Positions 46,756-56,086 of a stretch of 64,000 nucleotides of DNA are shown here, in pieces. The position numbers and the translations under genes are program-made. A model generated the notes under the pieces. It did no database searches. It saw only the letters and a program-made list of their open reading frames with translations, and was not told the origin of the DNA. The stretch lies in the NCBI GenBank assembly GCA_043228905.1, contig JBHGNT010000002.1, positions 2,356,001 through 2,420,000 of the forward strand, given 5' to 3'. Origin of the DNA: Azolla caroliniana. Taxonomy: Eukaryota; Polypodiophyta. How positions within the stretch are numbered: the first letter of the stretch is position 1; the number at the start of each line of letters is the position of its first letter.

Positions 46756-47256
46756 TCAAGGGCATATGAAGTTGGGAAGGGGGCGTGAGAAACCGCAAGT
46801 GGTCATGATGTTGGCGATGATGTCCAACTTGGGGACATTGATGTCAATGATACCCAATACATTTACATCGAGAGCCAAGCAAAGACATATCTCGATGTCC
46901 ACACCTAAAAGACCCAAAAGTGGGCAACACTCATGACTAATGCCACCTCCCAACAACGGGCTACATACGCCGATATTCACGATGTTGATTGGACAAGTTT
47001 TAGGGATTTCGTGTCTACCATTGCCATCAGGACTTTCGCCATTTTTGCCGCCTTCACCAGAGCTTCCATCGCCTCCTTTTCCTTCATGACCTCCACCACC
47101 TCCATATCTGTCACTTTCTCCTCCATGGTGGCCCGACGTTTCTCCCGGAAACGAGGGAGGGCAATCAGTGTTAGATGTAGCATGACAAAGGGAGCTAGAA
47201 CTGGATATAACTAACACCATCATGGCACACAAAAACAATGCTAACACTTGTGCCAT
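46756..47256 (-). CDS. Secreted eight-cysteine (HyPRP / hydrophobic-seed-like) protein with Gly-rich linker
   Basis: A single exon of 166 residues starts at ACCATGG (ATG 47256), a strong plant start context. The N-terminus MAQVLALFLCAMMVLVISSS is a clear signal peptide, probably cleaved after a CHA motif. A Gly/Ser/His-rich hydrophilic linker follows (GGGGGHEGKGGDGSSGEGG). The C-terminal ~80 residues carry the eight-cysteine pattern of the plant LTP-like superfamily: PKTCP, GVCSPL, the adjacent CC pair in HECCPLL, the C-x-C in EICLCLAL, then TTCGF and FIC. The order C...C...CC...CxC...C...C is complete. Hybrid proline-rich proteins of this type act in the cell wall or plasma-membrane interface. 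Here the linker is Gly-rich rather than Pro-rich. The frame is intact. Confidence 0.9.
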   Translation of the reverse strand: MAQVLALFLCAMMVLVISSSSSLCHATSNTDCPPSFPGETSGHHGGESDRYGGGGGHEGKGGDGSSGEGGKNGESPDGNGRHEIPKTCPINIVNIGVCSPLLGGGISHECCPLLGLLGVDIEICLCLALDVNVLGIIDINVPKLDIIANIMTTCGFSRPLPNFICP

Positions 47257-47259
47257 GGT

Positions 47260-47395
47260 AAGCACACCACGTGGTGTAGCACCTCTCTTATTGTAAAGTT
47301 AGCCTTCTTCTTCTTCTTCTTCTTCTTCTTCTTCTATTGCTGCTACTTCTTCTTATTAGTTGATGAAGTGTGGCCCTTTATATACTACTATCACT
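47260..47395 (-). promoter_or_regulatory. TATA box and 5' leader of the eight-cysteine gene
   Basis: Read on the minus strand, TATATAAA lies at 47377-47384, about 120 bases before the ATG, a normal distance for a plant core promoter. A (GAA)n/(CTT)n microsatellite at about 47304-47335 falls in the expected 5' UTR. Confidence 0.75.
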
Positions 47396-48161
47396 CCTTA
47401 TTTTAAGATTGAGCAGTTGAATGTGTAATAAGAATCCCCATGTGTAAGTGCATGTCTTTGTCTACCCATTCATCCATCAGCTAGACCTTGGGGATTTAGG
47501 AAAATTACTAAGTTGGTGCTATTCAACCAAATAACTTTTTTTCCCCCCATAAAATTATCATCCATTGGTATGTTCAACCAAATAACTTGATTCCCATTTA
47601 TACTAGTAATATGAAAAGAATCAATCCCCATTCTTTCTTTACCTTAAAATTCATTTGGAATTTCTCCACATAGCAATACCTCCATACCAACAAAACAACA
47701 TAGTGTCCATATATTATTATTAATCTTTGCAGAATCTCCCATGATCTTTGTCCTTCTCCTCGATAACATTTATCCTTCTGTCTTAAGATAAGCTTGCACC
47801 ACCTGAAGCTCAAAGTTACTTTCTTTTCTGTTTTATTTCTTTTAGATTCCCATAAAGTTTCAATGTCGGTTCTACAAAGAAAATCTAGTAGATCGAGTTA
47901 CTTTAACTTTCAGGGCACATGCATGTCAATTATAGTTTCAACTTGACTAAAAATGTGATGTAGGCACTTTTTAAAATTTTAGAGTAACCATGAAAATCTA
48001 GAATAAAAAAACAATTAACCTTCTAGTATGTACTCGAGAATGTTGGCATAGATCCCTACTTGCCATTTGGCAATTAGACCGATTACGTGGTAAGGCTCTC
48101 TATTACAAGGGTTGCAATAGAGGCCTACAACAACCCAAATGACATTTTGTACCGATGGGTG

Positions 48162-48198
48162 TTTCTCGATTGCTCGTTGAGGACGAGAGAGAGAGAGA
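48162..48198. repeat. LINE target-site duplication, left copy
   Basis: This 37-bp block beginning TTTCTCGATTGCTCGTTGAG is repeated at 53498-53534. The two copies bracket the LINE, as expected for target-primed insertion. Confidence 0.8.
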
Positions 48199-48369
48199 GA
48201 GAAAGAAAGAAAGATATATTAACGTCTTCTAAGGCCAAAATTGGCCCATGAGACAGTTGGTTTACAACAAAAATGAGTGTTTATCCAATCATCAAAACTA
48301 AAATATAAAAAAAATAGCTTAAGCTAAAAGAGTTCTAGTAGTGTACAAAACTTTGCACTAAGCCTAATT

Positions 48370-51300
48370 TCATTTCCACCCAAGTCTCTCAAAAAGAAGT
48401 GGGAGGTCAAAGGTTTTTGGTGTGGGTGTGACCCATGGTCCCGGTGTATAGAGTGCCCCCGCCATGGCTTCTAGGCGGTGTAGCTCACGTTCCCTTATTT
48501 TCTTTATTGCTTCAACATCTCGTCGAGTTACTTTGAAACCCGGCATCTGAGGGCGTTTGGTTCTTCTTTGATTTTCTGCTTCATCAAGGAAAAGCCCGAG
48601 TGGTGCAGGTATGTCGACATTCATTGTCTCCCCATGTTCCTGAAAAACTTCATTTGTTACATGTTGGTAAACATTGGCAACATTATTATCAACGTTTTGT
48701 AACTTATTCTCTCTGTGTTGTTTCAATTCTAAGATGTATCTGCCTAGTTTCTTTATATCTAGTGTATCTAATAGTTTAGGGAGGGTGGGAGAGGAACCAA
48801 GTATGTCTTGGTATTTTGCCCTTATCTCGGCATAGGTGGGACATTTGCATGTAAAATGGTACTCATCCTCTATCTCTATGTGGCATAACCTACATATCCT
48901 TTCCTCCCTAGGGACTCCATTAGTACGTCCATTCTCAATCTCAAGTTGGTGAGATGATATTCTAAGTTGACCAATGGCAACCCTTAGTGCATGTGGTAAG
49001 AATACATCTAGATATCTTGGCCGCGTAATAAAACCTAACTTAGATAAGTGCATGAAGTGTTCCTTATAGTACAACATTTTAGATGGGAGTGGCTCTAGTG
49101 GGGTGATCCATTTATACCGAGTATAAATTTGCCATATTTCTTGGCGTATTACTTTATTACGGTCCTCATGAGAGATTAAAGTCTTATCAGTCGTGTGGTC
49201 ATACTTAAGGGGGGGGAGGTTATTAATGTCTAGACCATTCGCAAGAAGCCAACTCACCATCATGCCATACCATGAGCTAGTATAGCCGGACTCATACAGT
49301 GCTCGAGAGGCCTTAAAGGCTTGATGGGATATTCTATCAAGTGGTTGGTTATGTATCCTATGGATAAAGACTACAAGTTAAAAAAGTGCTTCTACTAACA
49401 TCGGGGGTAGAGCGAACTCAACCCTACTAATGTCATATGGGACCGACGATTTGCTTCGAAGTTGGCGTGATAACATCATCACCAATGGTCTCTCTAATTG
49501 CGTCCACATGAAAGATGGTAGTCCTGGAGCCCAAACCGCTGATGCATACATGAGAGAGGGAGTCACTAATGAGTCAAAGAGCCACCCTTTAGTTCGTGGC
49601 TCTTGGAAGTATGCTTGATGGCATTGTCTCTCAAGGAGTGAGAGGGATGCATGTCCTCTCGTAAGTCTATCCTTTGCTGCTTGTGTCATCGAAAATTTAC
49701 CTGAGCAGGCATTGAAAGTGACTCCGAGATAGACATATGATCCAACCACCTCAACTGGGCTATGGGAGATAGTTAGGTGACACTTAGCTCTAACTTGGGC
49801 CGACGTGTGGAAGATAAGGACTTTAGTTTTCCCTAGATTCACTACCAATCCTCATTGTATGAAAAAGTCATCTAAGGCATTAAGGTGCCTTTGTAGGTCG
49901 TGTTCAGATTCAGAGAGCAAAACTATGTCGTCTGCATAGAGCAGGATACGCACCTGCATATCCCCAAGGACTACTCCATTGCCTCCCTTACGAGCAATAA
50001 AATTTGTGATCTCATCAATGTAGATCCCAAAAAGAGTCGGAGATAAGGGGCAACCTTGTTTTACACCAATAGTGCTAGTGAAACTATCAGATAGGCCACA
50101 TGGGCATCAAACACACCCAGACACTTGCTCATATGGTACGTAGATGGCCCAAACCATGTCATCTGGTATCCTCAAGCTCTTAAGCCTATCAAACAACCGC
50201 TCTCTAGGGACCGTGTCAGAAGCTTTGCGGAAGTCCACAAAACAACAATATAGTTTCTTCTTGCGAGCCTTAGTCTGGTCAATTAAGCATCTAAGTGTGA
50301 AGATATGATCAATAGTGGAGAAGGCTCGTCTAAAGCCAACTTGTTCAGGTGCACAAAGATTTAAGGTCTCCATATAATCGCTAAGCTCTACCTCCATTAC
50401 TGCACCATATAATTTAGCAAGGGTATGACCTATCATAATGGTCCTATATGTATTTGGGTCCATGGGGTCCCCCCCTTTATGTATGGGGGCCACTGTGTTC
50501 ATGGTCCATTGTGGTGGAAAACCCTCAGCGAGGGCATGATTGAAGATTAGAGTTAGCAAGGGAGTTAGGCACTCTCTCGCATATATGATGTGTTCTGCTC
50601 GCAATCCTGTGTGGTCCATGGACTTCCTATGTTGTAATTTCTTTATGACCTTCATGACCCTAGAGGTCGTGAAGAGTGTCCCCACCGTAGGTCGGGGTGT
50701 GGAAGGCAGTGGAATGGGTGGTTGGTTTGGGATTTGGTAAAGTCTCTCTGTATAAGTGTGCCAGGTTTCGGGATCTTCGACGAGTGTTTGTGGTCTTGGT
50801 TCCCGTAATCTCTTCCATGCAGTGGCACAATTGCTACTCAAGAGCATATGGTAGAGTTCCCAAAATTGGGATGCCTCCCATGCTCGTCTCTTACGACGTG
50901 TCATCTTGCGCATTTCCTTGCGAGCTTGTACTGAGGTAATACTACCACTGAGTTGCGATATTGTAAGTTGTCTATGTAAGTACCTACAATCCTCATCATA
51001 CCATCTATTTTGTGGCATAGATCCTAATTTACCTTGATTGGAGTGTTTCGTGTATGGGAAACTACTAACTGCTGCAGAGTGAAGGATGTGTGTGAGTTTC
51101 TTACTAAGGCTCTCTAAAGGTAGGGAGGGATCAAGGGAGGAGAGATGGGCTTGAACATGTTGAGCATATATATCAAAGAGCTCATGTGTGAAATGTATTG
51201 TGGTGTGATGGTGTGGTTGACTAGAGTTGGTGACATTAGAGATATCGCATTTTAGCTCGAAGTATAAGAAACTATGGTCTGCGCCAATAGGGCATGGGGC

Positions 51301-52113
51301 CACCCGGAAGGAGTTAATCATGTGGGTAGCCTCGGGGCGTCCTATTAGATAATCAACTGTGCTTTCCCCTCCTCCATGTGGGAAACATGTGAGCTCTTCC
51401 GAGCCCGACCACTTGGCTAAACCATTATATATGACCATCTGGTGCCGACTGCCAAGTTCGAGCAAATGATGGCCAAAGCTTGTGGCGTCCACACCTTGAT
51501 CCTTTGATCTACGTGTGGTGCCTATGTCTAAAGGATCAACATTTACCATTTCTAGGTTTCTATTCATTTGAAATATTGTGCATTGTCGAGATTGGGTTCT
51601 CGCATTAAAGTCTCCTACAAGGAATACTTCTCCCTAGGAAGAATATCATATTATGTCATCCGATAGAGGTTCATATGGGGAAGGCCCGTGTGGCACTCCT
51701 TCATCAACTAATCTCGCCTCGCTAGCCAGATTATAACGAGAGCCCTTTGGGGGGAAGTAACAAATGGCGAAAAATACTGCCTTGTCCTTGCTTGTGGAGA
51801 CTTTCACCCACATAAAACGAGCTTTTGGGTCTGTGCTCAGTATTTCGATCCTATTATGTAGCTCTCTCCGAAACAATATTGTGACACCTCCAAATCCCCT
51901 GGTAGTGCATCAACGTGAGGTTTGTCTAAAAGCCGACTCCCAACGAAATCCTTCGACTCTTGGGAGTCCCCTATTTGGGCTTTGGTGTGTTTCTACTAGG
52001 AAAACTATATCTGATACCTTTAGTATCTCCTTTAGGCGGTTGGGGTGTGTCCAGAGTGCGCCGTTGCAATTCCATAAGGTCATCCTAAGTGTGTTTCCTG
52101 TCACATGGGCCAC
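48370..52113 (-). pseudogene. LINE ORF2: endonuclease and reverse transcriptase, six in-frame stops
   Basis: One minus-strand frame can be read for about 1,247 codons without an indel, interrupted by six stops (near 51918, 51648, 51636, 50107, 49854 and 49380). It starts with the endonuclease (MTLWNCNGALW, later LVGDFNAR near 51605 and GADHSFLYFEL). The reverse transcriptase follows, with APIHKGGD, FVDFRKASDTV (usually FRKAFDTV), GVKQGCPLSPTLFG, and LLYADDIVLL at about 49920-49945. The last segment holds ICRLCHIEIEDEYHFTCKC, a zinc-finger-like motif. The start is six bases after the ORF1 stop, so the two ORFs are tightly coupled. It is inactive as read. Confidence 0.88.
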
Positions 52114-52119
52114 ACGTCG

Positions 52120-52932
52120 TCAATTAGTAGTGCGATAATTTATTATCACTTTCCCATCTCGATAAAAGGCGTGATGCCCTTCTTTACGAGCTTGCATAAC
52201 TTGTGGCATACAACTCTTGCGATGCTCAATTTGCATATTGGTGAGGTCTTCATCGAGATAGATAGGGTCCCCACCCAATCCTCGAAGAATTGGTCTCTTC
52301 TTAAAGAAAGTGATTCTAGAGTCTAAGTCTTTAAATTGAAGAACTAAGGCTCTCTTCCTAGTTGTGTCGCGTCCGGCCCTCCAAGCTTTGGTGATAGGTA
52401 GAGCCGCTGTGTACCCTAACATTTTCCCGAGTGTTTGTGCATCCTCGTCCGGGGATGCACCTTCCTTGAGTCCAGTGACACGTACATTCAGGCGTCGGGC
52501 CTGACGCATCTTCTCCTCTTCAAGGGTGGTATTAACAATATTTTCATCTTTTATTTCTTTTTTAATGTTTCTTTTAACCACATCTACCCAACCCGTTTTT
52601 GCTAACTCTATGTTATTTTTAACTTCTTCTTTAACTTTCTTGATCTCGTCTTTTATATCCTCTATGGAAGATATTTCACCGTCCTCTCGAGATTTCTCGA
52701 TGTCATTAAGTTGTTTTTTGAGGTTGGTGTTTTCCTCTTTAAGTTTTTCTATTTCGGCCTTGAGGGCGTCTTTTTCCTCTCTATCTTTTTTCTTGTGGGT
52801 TTCGGCGTCTTTCACCCATTTTTTCATATCCATCTCTATTTTTGTTAAATGATTAAACATATCTAAAAAGTCCTCTTTACTTATAGCCTCGTCTCGTATA
52901 TCCTTATGTTCCTTAGTTCGCTTAGACGCCAT
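52120..52932 (-). CDS. LINE ORF1: coiled-coil RNA-binding protein
   Basis: Intact 270-residue frame from the ATG at 52932. Residues about 15-125 form a long coiled coil rich in K/E heptads (EKLKEENTNLKKQLNDIEKS). Then comes a globular part starting near RRLNVRVTGLKEG, with AWRAGRD, RKRALVLQFKDLDSR and HRKSCMPQVMQARKEG. This resembles LINE ORF1 proteins of the coiled-coil plus RRM-like type, which bind element RNA as trimers. It stays open while ORF2 has six stops. Confidence 0.85.
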   Translation of the reverse strand: MASKRTKEHKDIRDEAISKEDFLDMFNHLTKIEMDMKKWVKDAETHKKKDREEKDALKAEIEKLKEENTNLKKQLNDIEKSREDGEISSIEDIKDEIKKVKEEVKNNIELAKTGWVDVVKRNIKKEIKDENIVNTTLEEEKMRQARRLNVRVTGLKEGASPDEDAQTLGKMLGYTAALPITKAWRAGRDTTRKRALVLQFKDLDSRITFFKKRPILRGLGGDPIYLDEDLTNMQIEHRKSCMPQVMQARKEGHHAFYRDGKVIINYRTTN

Positions 52933-53295
52933 TGTAGTGTCAATAAGAAAAAAAAGATAAAATAAATGGGTTCGAGACTTAGCCGAGTTTGTGTGTATGT
53001 CGTAGTCACATCGGCATTTTGTACGCGATGAGCACGCTAAAAGAACCCACCAATGGAGGAAGGATGTGCCGCTAAGAAAAGAAACACATCACTAGGCAAC
53101 GTCAAGAACAAGAAAGAGAAGAACACGGTAGCACTACAATACGACCGTCGATGGCAACGACGACGGACAACGACGAATAGTGACAAACAGCCCGAGGCGA
53201 CAACGCGGCAACAGGTCGTGCAGCACACAGACAGCGACAGACGGCAACAAACGGCGACAGAAGTCACAAGCGGCAGCGCGGCAATAGACGATAGC

Positions 53296-53302
53296 ACGAC
53301 GC

Positions 53303-53367
<65 letters not shown>

Positions 53368-53372
53368 CAGCA
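53296..53372. repeat. (GA)n microsatellite in the LINE 5' region
   Basis: A long GA run lies at about 53304-53366, with further GA and G runs at 53459-53496. Several overlapping open frames here are composition artefacts. Confidence 0.9.
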
Positions 53373-53497
53373 CGGTAGCAGGTGGCGACAGACGTTGTAG
53401 ACGGCAGCAGACGACGGCGCGACAGCAGCAGACGACATCACGATCGTTGCACGACCAACAGAGAGAGAGAGAAAGAGAGAGAGAGAGGGGGGGGGGA

Positions 53498-53534
53498 TTT
53501 CTCGATTGCTCGTTGAGGACGAGAGAGAGAGAGA
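53498..53534. repeat. LINE target-site duplication, right copy
   Basis: Matches 48162-48198. It leads into (GGGA)n and (GA)n sequence of the original target site up to 53603. Confidence 0.8.
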
Positions 53535-53552
53535 GGCAGGGAGGGAGGGAGG

Positions 53553-53600
<48 letters not shown>

Positions 53601-53605
<5 letters not shown>

Positions 53606-54192
53606 CAGTTGGTAAGGTTGCCCAATGGAGACCAAGTGGTCATGGGTTTAACCCCTACATTCCACAGTGGCATCTAGTGAATTAAGAGATATATAAGAAG
53701 TATACCCAATGGAGACCATGTGGTCATGGGTTCAACCCCTACATTCCATAGTGGCATCTAGTGAATTAAGAGATATATAAGAAGTATACCCAATGGAGAC
53801 CAGGTGGTCATGGGTTCAACCCCTACATTCCACAGTGGCATCTAGTGAATTAAGAGATATATGGTCATGGGTTCAACCCTTACATTCCATAGTGGCATCT
53901 AGTGAATTAAGAGATATATAAGAAGTATACCCAATGGAGATCAGGTGGTCATGGGTTCAACCCCTACATTCCACAGTGGCATCTAGTGAATTAAGAGATA
54001 TATAAGAAGTATTACCCAATGGAGATCAGGTGGTCATGGGTTCAACGGGTTCAACCCCTACATTCCATAGTGGCATCTAGTGAATTAAGAGATATATAAG
54101 AAGTATACCCAATGGAGATCAGGTGGTCATGGGTTCAACCCCTACATTCCACAATTGCATCTAGTGAATTAAGAGATATATAAGAAGTATAT
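53601..54192 (+). repeat. 84-bp tandem array seeded by a tRNA-like (SINE-like) head
   Basis: The first unit is preceded by GAGCTCAGTTGGTAAGG (A-box-like). Units then start with CCCAATGGAGA at about 53621, 53705, 53789, 53930, 54015 and 54108, plus one unit near 53862 that lacks its start. Each holds GGTCATGGGTTCAACCCC (B-box-like), GTGGCATCTAGTGAATTAAG and AGATATATAAGAAGTATA. The period is 84 bp. The A box is present only once, so the array probably grew by unequal exchange or slippage from a single SINE-like insertion. Confidence 0.88.
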
Positions 54193-55260
54193 AATAGAGA
54201 GGTGAAGAAGTTGGGTTTCGAACCCACAACACAGTGCTTGTAGTGCTAACAACTTACGACTAAGGTAAGGTAATTACAATAAAGAGAGAGAGATTATGTC
54301 ATTGGAAAGCCATGTTCGCGACGTGTCTTTGTTTCAACGAAGTTTTGCATTTGCGTTCATATGGATATTATAGGCTATTGACTCAAGAAACTACCAAATA
54401 CCCTATTGACGGTGAGTCGGGAGAGAGTGGTGGTCAATCACTCTTGAGGTACTAACTTTACTTACCTTGACTAAAATGAATTGTCTTTCACCTCTCTCAA
54501 AGGTTACCGTCACCAAGAAGTTCACTCATGCCCCCATTAAGGCTTCAATGTTAGATATGTAAATAAGTGAAACGATGAAGAATAACATGGGGATGGTGTT
54601 CATCTATGGGGTTGAAGGGGTATCATCTTCAACTGAACATTAGTTACCTATCCATCCCAACTATTGGTATCAACGTGAAGGATTTAGGGTTGATGAATTT
54701 TTCCTACTAATTTTCGCAACAACTTAAGCATATGACCATATGACATTATTCTTGATGTTGCCCGCTAATTTCTGATGCAATGTAATTGTTGAGTTGCAAT
54801 GTCCTTTCGTTGTCTACCAATTTTTCATAGAAAAAAAAAACCACGACTTTTGTCTTTGAGCAGTTCTTTCAAATCGAGCATTGAACTCAAGCTCTCATTT
54901 CAAGCATTTGACTTGATTTGACTTGAGCCTTCAGCTCACCCATAATCAAAATAAAAAAATTAGCTCTAGAACTACATTAACCTTAGAACATTGTATTCTC
55001 CTTGAACATCGCATTGTTCTCGAGGATTTCTCTAGAGCATTGTTTGTTTTTTTAGTGTTGTTATTGAGGATCCAAAAAGAACAAATTTGTCAGGGGCACA
55101 CCAACCATGGACTACGATGGAGCATGGATGACGAGGCTACGAGGCTAGGAACTCTAGAAGTTGTGAACGACAAGACTATGAACATAGTAATCTAAGGTTA
55201 ACTGGAGAGCATGAAGAAAAATATGAAGATCAAGGAGCCAATATGGCAGGAAATGAGAAT
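54193..55260. other. Gene-free interval with a tRNA-like fragment
   Basis: At about 54205-54262 the minus strand reads GTGGGTTCGAAACCC with a possible A box further 3' on the plus strand; it does not fold into a full tRNA that I can draw. The rest shows no gene. Confidence 0.4.
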
Positions 55261-55269
55261 ACTAAATTG

Positions 55270-55571
55270 ATGTGTCAATGACTGGTGTTGAATCCCTTGA
55301 AAGGGACCAAGGAGGTTACAAGTATTTATACAAGTTCTGAGATTGAATATCTCTAGAATATACCCCTCTAGAATACACCATAGAATATTTTTAGAATATA
55401 CTAATTTAAGCTAGAATATTTTGAAATGTATTATATGCTAGACTATACAATACTAAAGTATATATATAAATATATGCTCATATCCAAATGGTTGAGCATG
55501 ACATCTTGTTGACGTGAGGTTGAAGGTCCAATCCTCACTAACCACATATTTTATGTCACTGTGTTGCGACA
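55270..55571 (-). mobile_element. Partial sibling LTR of the Gypsy2 family
   Basis: This region matches the Gypsy2 LTR in layout: ACTGGTGTTGAA here against ACTGGCGTTGAA at about 55850, AT-rich TCTAGAATAT phrases, a tRNA-like module (55483-55545), and an end at TGTTGCGACA followed by a purine-tract complement. Its far end was not defined. Confidence 0.5.
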
Positions 55572-55660
55572 TTATCCTCCCCTTTACAGTTGCCTTTTCG
55601 AACATTATCCTCCCCTTTACAACTACCTTTTCGAACACTATTCTCCCCTTTACGACCGCC
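55569..55660 (-). repeat. Three 33-bp repeats of a polypurine-tract region
   Basis: Units start at 55569, 55602 and 55635 (the last shortened) and contain, on the minus strand, GTAAAGGGGAGGATAATGT or a close variant. The purine block borders the sibling LTR, so the element end carries a triplicated PPT. Confidence 0.8.
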
Positions 55661-56086
55661 TGTCAGGAACAGTACTAAGACAAAGAAGGAATTAGTACTA
55701 AAAGAAGTATTAGTACTAAGAGAGATGAAGAACTCTCGAGAGAAGGAAAGAGTGAGTGAGTGAGAGAGAGAGAGAGTGTGTGTGTGTGTGTGATGATAAG
55801 AAAAGATATATATTATGTGAAGGAAATGTACATTAGCTAGGAGGCTTAAGACTGGCGTTGAACCGATTTGGTTCGAAATAATGCCTTGTGCCTCCTTTTA
55901 TAATGTTCTAAGGAATACTCCTAAAGTTTCTAGAATGTTCCAGAAAAATCTGGAATATACATCAATTTTCTATAATAAAACATAAATGAAAATAATGTTC
56001 TACGTATTACAATGTATAGTCTAATGGTCAAGAGCTCGACCCATGTAGCCTAAGGTCATGGGTTTGAGTCTTGCCATATCATGACA
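55661..56086 (-). repeat. Gypsy2 3' LTR (426 bp)
   Basis: Plus-strand ends are TGTCAGGAAC and CATATCATGACA. A PPT AAAGGGGGGATAG (minus strand) abuts it at 56087. It holds repeated TTAGTACTAA palindromes, GA and GT microsatellites (about 55757-55793), and a tRNA-like A box (TAGTCTAATGG, about 56025) and B box (GGTTTGAGTCT, about 56061) antisense to the element. No second copy is in the window. Confidence 0.8.

Larger units (their letters stand above)
48199..53497 (-). mobile_element. Full-length non-LTR retrotransposon (LINE)
   Basis: The element spans about 5.3 kb between direct repeats of about 37 bp (48162-48198 and 53498-53534). It has a 5' region with CT-rich microsatellites, ORF1 (52932-52120), ORF2 (52113-48370), a short 3' region, and a (TTTC)n/(TC)n tail instead of plain poly-A. 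ORF2 has an apurinic-type endonuclease, a reverse transcriptase with YADD and a C-terminal C-x2-C...H...C finger. The clade was not assigned; the finger style differs from the zf-RVT/RNase H ending of typical plant L1 elements. Confidence 0.87.

Noticed and set aside
53053-53677. Open frames of Arg-Glu or Ser-Leu repeats
   Set aside because: They are translations of (GA)n/(CT)n microsatellites.
54205-54262. tRNA gene on the minus strand
   Set aside because: A B-box-like GGTTCGAAACCC is present, but I cannot form a full cloverleaf with an acceptor stem.
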